Shown piece by piece: positions 33,656-41,530 of a DNA stretch of 64,000 bases (positions within the stretch are counted from its first letter, which is position 1; the number at the start of each line of letters is the position of its first letter). Origin of the DNA: an uncultured Dysosmobacter sp. (GTDB lineage Bacteria > Bacillota > Clostridia > Oscillospirales > Oscillospiraceae); the NCBI GenBank assembly GCA_934504065.1, contig CAKSVQ010000002.1, forward strand, positions 1-64,000, read 5' to 3'. The notes beneath the pieces are model-generated. The model ran no database searches. It had not been told where the DNA came from and saw only the letters and a list, made by a program, of their open reading frames with translations. The position numbers were made by a program, and so were the translations under genes.

Positions 33656-33967
33656 TTACTTCCCCTCCTTTTCGCACTCGGATTCCAGAATGAAATCAAT
33701 GGCCTTTTTCGGGCATTCCACGGTGCAGATGCCGCAGCCCTTGCAATAGGTGTAATCAATGACCATCTTGCCCTCCTGCTTTTCGATGACGCCGCAGGGG
33801 CAGTATTCGGCGCAGATGCCGCAGGTCACGCAGTCGTCGTGGCGGATCACCGGGCGGCGGTAACGCCACGCTCCGGTATGAACGTCAGAGATCTTTACGG
33901 AGACGGGCCCTAAGATCTTGGGCAGGGTCTCAAGCATTTTCGTACGCTGCTGCACAAGTTTTTGCAT
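33656..33967 (-). CDS. porD: 2-oxoacid:ferredoxin oxidoreductase, delta (ferredoxin) subunit
   Basis: A 103-residue protein with two 4Fe-4S motifs, CVTCGICAEYCP and CKGCGICTVECP, which pass electrons from the TPP site to ferredoxin. The start used overlaps porG by 38 bases; an internal ATG at 33937 would reduce this to 8 bases but lacks a visible ribosome site. Confidence 0.9.
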   Translation of the reverse strand: MQKLVQQRTKMLETLPKILGPVSVKISDVHTGAWRYRRPVIRHDDCVTCGICAEYCPCGVIEKQEGKMVIDYTYCKGCGICTVECPKKAIDFILESECEKEGK

Positions 33968-34457
33968 TCATCTCACCAGCCTTTCCGGGAATTTTGTTCT
34001 GGACGGCCTGCATCAGGCTCTCCAGAGAAACGCAGCCAGTCGCCTTTGCCAAAGCGCCCAGCATGGCAACGTTGGGGGGGACCTCGCCCAGCATTTCGTG
34101 GGTGATCTTGTCCGCGTCGATGCACACGACCTTTTCAAAGCTTTCCTCATAGCAGGGGGCCGTGGCGTTCACCACCAGCGTGGAGCCGGGGCGGACGCCC
34201 TCGGTGATGTCGATGCCGAGGTCGGAAAGGCTGGTGTCGAAGCAGATGACGCAGTTGGGGCGGTAGACATAGGCCTTCACATCAATGGGGCCGTCGGCGA
34301 TGCGGGCGTAGGTATAGACCGGAGCGCCCTTACGCTCCTGACCGTAGGAAGGGATGGCCTGTCCGAATTTCCCCTCCAGAATGGCGGCGTTGATCAGGAT
34401 CTTGGCTGCGGTAACAGCGCCCTGACCGCCGCGGGAATAGAATTTGAATTCCCACAT
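33930..34457 (-). CDS. porG: 2-oxoacid:ferredoxin oxidoreductase, gamma subunit
   Basis: A 175-residue subunit with the family start FYSRGGQGAVTAAKIL and the segments SYGQERKGAPVYTYAR and PNVAMLGALAKATG. It is the first gene of the operon, with GTAAGGAGG before the start. Upstream lie a terminator and the lrp-type gene, so the oxidoreductase operon has its own promoter or depends on readthrough. Confidence 0.9.
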   Translation of the reverse strand: MWEFKFYSRGGQGAVTAAKILINAAILEGKFGQAIPSYGQERKGAPVYTYARIADGPIDVKAYVYRPNCVICFDTSLSDLGIDITEGVRPGSTLVVNATAPCYEESFEKVVCIDADKITHEMLGEVPPNVAMLGALAKATGCVSLESLMQAVQNKIPGKAGEMNAKTCAAAYENA

Positions 34458-34501
34458 AGAGAAATGAACCTCCTTACAGGATTGTAAAGTTTTGAGCCTA
34501 A

Positions 34502-34575
34502 AAAGCCTCGCAGAGTTTCGCGTCTGTATACGCGGAGCGAAGCCCTTTCAAAAAAGTGGCGCAGCCACTTTTTTG
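34502..34575 (-). terminator. Terminator after the Lrp-type gene plus composite repeat
   Basis: CAAAAAAGTGGC (34549-34560) pairs with GCCACTTTTTTG (34564-34575); on the minus strand the stem ends in six T residues just after the lrp-type stop. Next to it lies AAAGCCTCGCAGAGTTTCG (34502-34520), identical to 31345-31363. Confidence 0.75.
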
Positions 34576-34583
34576 ACGCAAAG

Positions 34584-35045
34584 TTATTCTTGATAGCGCG
34601 CCAGATAGGAGTTGGTCTTGAACTGGCGGATCAGCAGACTGGACTGGATGCTCTTCACGCCGTCGATGCAGTAAATGTGCTCGGCCAGATACTGGGACAG
34701 CTGGTTGACATCGTCGATGTAGGCGTGGACGTGCAGCCCGGTGATCCCGGTGTGCTGGGACACGATGGCGATCTCCTTTTGTGCCACCAGCTTCTGGGCC
34801 ACTGCCTCCAGCTTCTGGGGCTCCACCTCAATGTCCATCATCACCGAGGCCATCTTGCGGTAGGCCTTGGCGTCGATCACCACGGTGAAGCCGCGGATGA
34901 TGCCGTCCTTTTTCATGGCGTTGATCCGGTCGCGGACGGCCACCCGGGAGAGGTGGACCTGCTCGGCAACGTCGGAATAAGAGCATCTGCCGTCGTTTTT
35001 GAGAAACTCCAGAATCGCAAAATCGGTGTCATCCATCTGATACAT
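34584..35045 (-). CDS. Lrp/AsnC family transcriptional regulator
   Basis: A 153-residue regulator: N-terminal winged helix (DDTDFAILEFLKNDGRCSYSDVAEQVHLSRVAVRDRI) and a C-terminal ligand-binding RAM domain (IVSQHTGITGLHVHAYIDD). A GTG one codon upstream is an alternative start; GGAGG lies 9 bases before the ATG. Family members sense amino acids. Located between the oxidoreductase operon and the transporter gene, all in one direction, it probably controls one or both. Confidence 0.9.
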   Translation of the reverse strand: MYQMDDTDFAILEFLKNDGRCSYSDVAEQVHLSRVAVRDRINAMKKDGIIRGFTVVIDAKAYRKMASVMMDIEVEPQKLEAVAQKLVAQKEIAIVSQHTGITGLHVHAYIDDVNQLSQYLAEHIYCIDGVKSIQSSLLIRQFKTNSYLARYQE

Positions 35046-35121
35046 CACAAAATACCTCCGTCAGGAAAGTTTGATCGATTTTCCCAAATGCACGCCACCG
35101 GAGCGATGCCGGAGCGGCAGC

Positions 35122-36543
35122 TCAGCCCAGCAGGCCGATGCCGCTGACCACGGCCGTCCAGACCGCGTTCACCACTACATAGCCCAGCGTAATGACAACG
35201 CCTGTGCCCATCATGTCCTTGATCTTCCAGTACCCGCCAGAGAAGGTGGTGTAGCAGGTGGGGTCAATGGGCACGAGCAGCAGCATGCTGGTGGACATGC
35301 ACACGGGCAGGCACACCGTGATGGGGTTGAGGCCCAGATCCAGCGCCAGCGCGCCGACCACCGGCAGGCACAGTCCCGCAAGAGACACGCCCTGCGGCAT
35401 GGGGTAATGGCCCACCATCATCATGATGTTGATGACGAGGAGCAGGAACAGCATTCCCATCCCCGCCACCTTTGTGAGGAACAGGTCCGCCAGAATGCCG
35501 CTGAGCCACTGGCCCGTCCCCAGATTGGAGACCACGGTGGCAAGCGCCGTGGCGGCGCCGCAGATCAGCACGGCGGACCAGTCGAGCCGGCCATTGAGCT
35601 CCTTCCAGTCCACCATGTCCATGCCCGGCAGGGACATGACGAAGATCCCGGCCCACGCGGTCATGTACATGTCGATGCCTGTGCGCTTGGGAATAAACCA
35701 CATGACTACCATAATGCAGAAAACGACGGTAAATTTCAACTCATCGCCCCGCAGCGGGCCAATATTTTTCCGGTCCTCCTTCAAAGAGTCCAGACCCTTG
35801 ACCACGTCGATTTCCGGCTTGAACACCACGCACAGGAACAGCCACGCAAGCACCGTGCTGACGATGGCCACGGGAACGCCCACCATGGACCACTGGGCAA
35901 AGCTGACCTCCACGCCGCAGATGCTCTTGAGCAGGGACATGGTCACAGCGTTCATGCCGCTGCCCGCGGGGGTGCCGATGCCGCCCAGCGCCGCGCCGAT
36001 GGGGATGCCCAGCATCAGCGCCTTGCCGTATTTGGACTTGCCGGGCTCGCAGTCGTTCTTTTCCAGCAGCGGCGCGCAGATGCCGAAGAAAATGAGCGCC
36101 GTGGGGATGTCGGCCAGAAACATGGAGGTCACGCAGGTGCCCAGCATCACGCTCAGCAGCACGGCCTTGGCCCTGTTGCCGAACATGGGCAGCACGTACA
36201 GGGAAATGCGCTTGCCCAGACCCACCTTGGAGAAGATCTGGCCGATGATCATGGCCGCCAGCAGGAAGAACACGCCCGTTCCGGAGAACCCGGCGAGGAT
36301 GGTGCCCTCCGCCTCAAAGCCGACCCATGCGCCGAAGAATAGAGCGAAAATGGAGGTCACTGCCATGGGGACTGCTTCCGTCAGCCACAGCAGCACTGTT
36401 ACAAACAGAACCAGGAAACCGTCCCACCCCGCCTGATCCAGGCCGGAGGGAATGAAATTGTGGAGAATCGCGAAGCCGCCAAAAATCAAAATGAGGTAAA
36501 TGACACGCCGCATTTTGTCCTTGCCAAACGTTTTGTCTGCCAT
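35122..36543 (-). CDS. DASS-family (SLC13) anion transporter
   Basis: A 473-residue polytopic membrane protein with about 12 hydrophobic stretches. The ATG at 36543 follows AAAGGAGATCTTCCA; a long upstream open frame has no start context. Two related loops, GGIGTPAGSGMNAV and LVPIDPTCYTTF, occupy the positions of the substrate/sodium-binding SNT-type motifs of divalent-anion:sodium symporters, but the usual SNT residues are altered. It could import a di- or monocarboxylic acid that feeds the oxidoreductase, CoA-transferase and UbiD enzymes. Confidence 0.87.
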   Translation of the reverse strand: MADKTFGKDKMRRVIYLILIFGGFAILHNFIPSGLDQAGWDGFLVLFVTVLLWLTEAVPMAVTSIFALFFGAWVGFEAEGTILAGFSGTGVFFLLAAMIIGQIFSKVGLGKRISLYVLPMFGNRAKAVLLSVMLGTCVTSMFLADIPTALIFFGICAPLLEKNDCEPGKSKYGKALMLGIPIGAALGGIGTPAGSGMNAVTMSLLKSICGVEVSFAQWSMVGVPVAIVSTVLAWLFLCVVFKPEIDVVKGLDSLKEDRKNIGPLRGDELKFTVVFCIMVVMWFIPKRTGIDMYMTAWAGIFVMSLPGMDMVDWKELNGRLDWSAVLICGAATALATVVSNLGTGQWLSGILADLFLTKVAGMGMLFLLLVINIMMMVGHYPMPQGVSLAGLCLPVVGALALDLGLNPITVCLPVCMSTSMLLLVPIDPTCYTTFSGGYWKIKDMMGTGVVITLGYVVVNAVWTAVVSGIGLLG

Positions 36544-36996
36544 TTGGAAGATCTCCTTTCCCTTTTCTCCTGACAGGGCTCCGGCAAAGAGCCCTGTCGG
36601 TTTTCTTCCCGGCGGGTGCGCAGCCGCCGGAAGCTTCGGAACCTGCGGGAGTGGCCCGCGGCACTGCAATGTTTGCTCCGTGAAATAACCATACCATAAC
36701 GGAAGATTTCTTTGTGTTCCCGATTCGGCCGAAAGCCTTTCAAAATGGATTTCCCGTCGTTTTTTCTGTTCTTTACGATTTTCAGGGACCAGTTTTGACG
36801 TATAACACAAAAAAGCGACAGTGTAAAGAGCACTAAGCCGTGTTTTTGCCGAAATCCGCTGAAAGCAAAATGGAAACCCATCCGCCCCACTGCTTCCAAA
36901 ACGAAAGAGGGCCTGTAAAAAGAGCGGAGCCGCACTCATTTGAGTGCGGCTCCGCTCGCTCTGCCGTAAAAATGGCTTTGCCACGTTTGCAATTCC
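36544..36996. other. Intergenic region upstream of the DASS gene
   Basis: It contains a leader hairpin just before the DASS ribosome site (GACAGGGCTC 36572-36581 with GAGCCCTGTC 36589-36598) and, at the far end, the terminator of the SLH pseudogene (36922-36957). No gene and no clear promoter box is seen between them. Confidence 0.6.
36922..36957 (-). terminator. Intrinsic terminator after the SLH pseudogene
   Basis: A 17-base arm (GAGCGGAGCCGCACTCA) and its exact complement with 2 bases between them; on the minus strand it is followed by TTTTT. Confidence 0.85.
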
Positions 36997-38250
36997 TTAT
37001 TTTTGATAGCTGCGGCGCAGGAACGTGGCGATCTGTGCCCGGGTGCAGGTGGCGTTGGGGCTGAATTTGTCGTCTCCGGTCCCGGTGGTGATGCCCTGCT
37101 GCACCGCCCACGCCACGGCCTGCGCGTAATAGTTGTTCGCCGCGACATCGGTAAAGCGGAGGGTGATCTGGGTCTGGGGCGACCCGGCCGCACGCCACAG
37201 CATGGCCACCATCTGCGCGCGGGTGATGGTGCCGTTGGGATTCGTGCCGTCAGAGATGCCGTGGAGCTTGGACCATGCCTGCGCCTTTTCGTACCAGGTC
37301 GCGCCGCCCGTAAGGTCAGCGCCGTCCTTCCGTGCAAGGATCGTCCAGAGCTGCACGCGGGTGGTGGAGGCATTGGGCGCAAACAGCGTGTCGCTGATGC
37401 CGTTCACCAGTCCCCGGGCGCTGACAAAGTCGATGGAGTCCTTTGCCCAGTGGTCTCTGGTGTCGATGAAGTCCTTGGCGTTGTCGATGATCTTGACGGT
37501 CGTGCTGCCGCTGACGGTAAGCCGGATGCCGTCCTCGGTGGGAACGGAGTCCTTCACGATCTCCTCGGTGCCGTCCTCATGGACGATGACCGCCACCGTG
37601 CCGGAGCTGACATCCCTGACCGGGATCTCCACCGTCGTCTCACCTGCGTTTCTCGGCAGGTCGATCTTGACGGTGGGGGCGGAGTTGGGGTTCTTGCCCG
37701 CCTTGACCTCGGTGGGGACCTTGACGGCCTCGCCGGAGTTCTTCGCGTCCTCAATGGCCTTGTCGCTGATCTTGGCGTCGGCCTCGGTTTTGCCGTTTTC
37801 GTCGGTCTTCACCGTGCCGCTGGAGCCGTTGGCCGTGGTGCTCTCCGTCACAGAGCTGCCGTCCGCCTTCGTTTCAGTTTTAGAGGTGGAGCCGTCGGGG
37901 TTGGTGGTGGTCTCGGTCTTCGCGGCGCCGGAGCCGGAGGAGGAGCCGCCGCCACCGCCGGAGGACGGGCGGGTGGTGACCGTCAGCGTGCCGCCCACAT
38001 AGGTGACGATGTAGTTGTCGTTTGCCAGCGTGCCGCTGATGTGGATGGCCGTAGTGCCCGCCTTGGTCATGTCAGGCGTGGCGCCATATGCAGCTCGCTT
38101 ACCCGCGGACATTATTTTCAGACTGTTTTCAACAGTCTTAGACAAGGGCGCACCCTTGTCAAAAGCCTTTCGACACGATGCTGGTTTTATTATACAGGGC
38201 CGCTCAAAAAATGTAAATCGTACCAAAGTATGAGACGCGGGGATTTCCAT
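36997..38250 (-). pseudogene. 5'-truncated SLH surface-protein gene
   Basis: The frame reads through 417 codons, but the first 50 look non-coding (no signal peptide, a hairpin GACAAGGGTGCGCCCTTGTC inside). Recognisable protein begins near GATPDMTKAGTTAIHISGTL, the tail of an MBG/Ig-like repeat, followed by a Gly/Ser linker, a Lys/Glu/Thr-rich linker (TETKADGSSVTESTT), a beta domain and SLH repeats ending in CTRAQIATFLRRSYQK. The signal peptide and most of the ectodomain are missing, so this is the 3' fragment of a larger gene. SLH part intact. Confidence 0.7.
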
Positions 38251-38445
38251 GGAAAAACTTTGCCTGTGCAGGCGGCAAAAGTCCGCCGTGCCCAGCTTGC
38301 GGGAAGGTCCTCGCCTGCGCGGTCAATGGCTCCGTTTCATATCTGCTCATTCGTTTTAACGGGATGGAGCGGACTGCCCTGTTTTGCGGACGGGCAGGTA
38401 TATGCATCCATACAAACAGGATGCTGGAATAATTTGCATAAAGTC

Positions 38446-38474
38446 TTGCAAAGCGGGCGGGCGGCAGGTATAAT
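38446..38474 (+). promoter_or_regulatory. Promoter of the riboswitch leader
   Basis: TTGCAA at 38446-38451, 17-base spacer and TATAAT at 38469-38474; transcription would start about 40 bases before the aptamer. Confidence 0.75.
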
Positions 38475-38518
38475 AAACGTGAATTTTGGCGCAGGCCCGG
38501 TTTTCCTGGAAAACAATA

Positions 38519-38585
38519 TTTGGCAAGTCAGTCGAAAGTCTGAGACGCAAAGCTAAAGGGCCTGTAAAATGGCAGCCAGCTGCAC
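38519..38585 (+). promoter_or_regulatory. Cyclic-di-GMP-I (GEMM) riboswitch
   Basis: The aptamer landmarks occur in order: TTGGCAA, a stem capped by the GNRA-type loop TCGAAAGT, the hallmark GAGACGCAAAGC, GGGCCTG with an A-rich joint, then GGCAGCCAGCTGC closing the second helix and P1. These are the conserved positions of the c-di-GMP-I aptamer, including the GACGCAAAGC segment that contacts the ligand. A terminator follows 10 bases downstream. It would tie expression of the kinase gene behind it to c-di-GMP. Confidence 0.82.
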
Positions 38586-38595
38586 TTGTTTTGGA

Positions 38596-38628
38596 CGCAT
38601 TGCCTGATATGGCAATGCGCTTTTCTTT
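38596..38628 (+). terminator. Riboswitch expression-platform terminator
   Basis: CGCATTGCC (38596-38604) pairs with GGCAATGCG (38611-38619), followed by CTTTTCTTT. Confidence 0.75.
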
Positions 38629-38668
38629 GCCCGGGTGGCTGGCGTTTATCAATTTAAGTAGGGTGGAA

Positions 38669-40651
38669 ATGGATATGCAGAGTGTGCAGCTTGCGGCAAG
38701 CGAGGTATGGGTCACGCTGATCTTCGGCGTGATCATGTACCTGTTCCGGGGGGGAACTGAAACAGAAAAGGGTAACGAAAGTCTTGATGATCGTCTGCAT
38801 CACCCGGCTTTTGAGCGACGCGGTATCGTGGGCGTTCGACGGTGTTTCCGGCCTGTTCTGGGGAATGCTCACCCGGTGCAGCAATTACGTGACCTTTGTT
38901 TCCAACGATCTGGTGTCGGTTGCCTTTTCCGTGTTTTTGTGGCAGCTTGTGAAAAACGATGACGAGGAGCCCAGCGTCATTTTAAAAGCCTATTGGGGCA
39001 TCGAGGTGGTGGCGGTCACCGCGCTGACGCTGAACCTGCACTTGATGGTTCTATTCCTTTGACAGCGGCAACGGATACAGCAGAGGGGACTATTATTGCC
39101 TGGCGCATATCGCCCCCATCGCCGCGCTGGCGGCGGAAATGGAAAAGGACGAAGAGCTGCGCCAGCAGCAGGAGCAGCTTGCCCTTGCCCTCTCTGCCGC
39201 GCAGCAGGCGAACAAGGCAAAGACCATGTTCCTCAACAGCATGTCCCACGACATCCGCACCCCCATGAACGCCATCGTCGGCTTCACCGCCCTTGCCCAG
39301 ACCCATATGGACAGCCCCGAGCAGGTGCAGGATTATCTCACGAAGATCAGCACCTCCAGCACCCATCTGCTCAGCCTCATCAACGACATTCTGGACATGA
39401 GCCGCATTGGAAGCGGCAGCGTGAAGCTGGATGAAAAGCCCGTGCACCTGCCGGACCTGCTGCACGACCTGCGGACCATGATCCATGGAATGATCAACGC
39501 CAAGCAGCTGAATCTCTATATCGACATGCAGGACGTAGCACGAGGATGTCATCACGGACAAGCTGCGGTTGAACCAAATTCTTATCAATATTGTGGGCAA
39601 TGCCATCAAGTTCACGCCCGTCGGCGGGGACATTATCATCCACCTTGTGGAAAAGCCCTGCAAGACAGGCGGATACACCACCTACGAATTTTCCATTAAG
39701 GATACGGGCATCGGAATGTCTTCGGAATTCCTGGGCCATGTGTTCAATACCTTTGCCCGGGAGCAGTCCTCCACCGTCAGCGGCATTCAGGGCACCGGAC
39801 TTGGCATGGCGATCACAAAGAACATCGAGGAGATGATGGGCGGCGTCATCGAGGTGGAGAGCGAGGAGGGCAAGGGTTCCAAATTCACGGTCACGCTGAC
39901 GCTGCGCCTTGCCGACCGTCCCATCCGATATGAGCCCATCGCCGAGCTGCAGGGTGCAAGGGCGCTTGAGGTGGACGACGATATTGAGACCTGCCGCAGC
40001 GTCTGCAAGATGCTCCGCAGGATCGATATGCAGCCCGACTGGACCGTGACGGGGAGGGAGGCCGTCCTCCGCGCGCAGGATGCCGCCGAGCTGAACGACG
40101 AATACAAGGTCTACATCGTGGATTATCTCATGCCGGACATGAACGGCATTGAGACCATCCGCCGCATTCGCCGGGTGATCCGCAGCGACGTGCCGATCAT
40201 CGTGCTGACAAAGCCCGTCCGGACAGAAGAACCGGAAGTGAAAGAGGAATCGTATGACTACCACGGCAAACACGTCCTTCTGGTGGAGGACAACGCGCTG
40301 AACCGGGAGCTGGCCTCGGCGATCCTTGGGGAAGCGGGTATGGAGATCGACTGCGCCGAGGACGGCATCGAGGCGGTCAACCGGATCAACGACGCCCCGG
40401 AGGATACCTACGATCTGGTGCTGATGGATATTCAGATGCCGCGGATGGACGGCTATACGGCGACAAGGGAGATCCGCACCCTGCCCAACAACCGGAAGGC
40501 CAACATCCCCATCGTGGCCATGACGGCCAACGCCTTTGAGGAGGACCGCCGAAAAGCCTTTGAGTGCGGCATGAACGGGCACATCGTCAAGCCGATCGAT
40601 ATGAAAACGATCGCAAGCGTGCTGAATCAGGTTTTTAAGGAAGCAAAGTAA
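38669..40651 (+). pseudogene. Decayed hybrid sensor histidine kinase
   Basis: Pieces of one gene lie in three frames. The start (MQSVQLAASEVWVTLIFGVIMYLF) breaks at a run of seven G (38748-38754) and resumes one base later (VLMIVCITRLLSDAVSW). A second shift occurs near 39050, where most of the later membrane helices are lost. HisKA follows (MFLNSMSHDIRTPMNAIVGF), then a third shift near 39545 before HATPase (LNQILINIVGNAIKF, IKDTGIGM, GTGLGMAI). The first receiver domain is shortened (YIVDYLMPDMNG, then a gap); the second (VLLVEDNALNRE, LVLMDIQMPRMDG) is intact. Once a multi-helix hybrid kinase under c-di-GMP control, now probably inactive. Confidence 0.8.
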
Positions 40652-40699
40652 ATTGGGGAGGATGCATTTTCCCACTGGATCAATTTGGAGTGTTTACCT

Positions 40700-41530
40700 A
40701 TGCAACGAAAGAAACGACTCTGGAAAAAACAACTTGCGCGGTTGAGCGCGGCCTGCCTGCTGGCCTGCCTGCTGACAGGCTGCATGGCCCCGGCGGCGGA
40801 GGAGACCGCTCCGGACGAAGACCTCACGGCGGTCACCGTCGGCTGCGACGATTATACGCCGTTCAGTTATGTGGACGCGGACGGCAACATGACGGGCATT
40901 GACGTGGAGCTGGCGCGGGAGGCGTTCCAGCGGATGGGTTACCGGGCGGAATGCACCATCATCAACTGGGAGGAAAAGAAGGACCTGCTGAAAGACGGCG
41001 CCATTGACTGCGTGTGGAGCAGCTTCACCATGGACGGCAGGGAAGAGGAGTATCAGTGGGCCGGGCCCTATATGAAAAGCCATCAGGTCGTCGCGGTGGA
41101 GGTGGACAGCGATATAAAGACCTTGCAGGACCTGCAAGGCAAGGTCGTCGCCGTCCAGTCCACGACCAAGCCGGAGGACATCATCAAAAGTCACGACGGA
41201 ACCCTGCCGGAGCTGCGGGAGGTGCTTTCCGTGCAGAAGCGGGACCTGATCTTCCTGCTGCTCAGCAAGGGCTATGTGGATGCCATCGCGGCCCATGACA
41301 CGGCCATTGAGAAATTCATGTCGGAATGCGGTCTGGAATTCCGCATTCTGGACGAGCCGCTTCTGACCGTTGGGCTGGGCGTGGCCTTTGACAAAAACGA
41401 CCCCCGAAGACTGAATGAGCAGCTGAATGCAGCCCTCCGGGAAATGTATGCCGACGGCACGACGGAGGAGATCATCGGGCGCTATTTCCCGGACACGGAC
41501 AGGTATCTGGAGGGACTCTATGAAGCTTGA
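40700..41530 (+). CDS. Family 3 solute-binding lipoprotein, kinase-associated
   Basis: A 276-residue amino-acid-type binding protein; ATG 40700 is chosen for the lipoprotein signal that follows (LACLLTGC, Cys28). The mature part shows LTAVTVGCDDYTPFSYVD, GIDVELAREAF, DCVWSSFTM and GKVVAVQSTTKPEDI. No permease or ATPase is nearby; instead it overlaps a hybrid histidine kinase by 11 bases. It is therefore likely a ligand-sensing partner of that kinase rather than a transport component. Confidence 0.85.
   Translation: MQRKKRLWKKQLARLSAACLLACLLTGCMAPAAEETAPDEDLTAVTVGCDDYTPFSYVDADGNMTGIDVELAREAFQRMGYRAECTIINWEEKKDLLKDGAIDCVWSSFTMDGREEEYQWAGPYMKSHQVVAVEVDSDIKTLQDLQGKVVAVQSTTKPEDIIKSHDGTLPELREVLSVQKRDLIFLLLSKGYVDAIAAHDTAIEKFMSECGLEFRILDEPLLTVGLGVAFDKNDPRRLNEQLNAALREMYADGTTEEIIGRYFPDTDRYLEGLYEA

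Larger units (their letters stand above)
38251..38668 (+). other. Intergenic region with a riboswitch-controlled leader
   Basis: The first 190 bases hold nothing recognisable; from 38446 come a promoter, a c-di-GMP-I riboswitch and a terminator, each listed separately. Confidence 0.7.
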
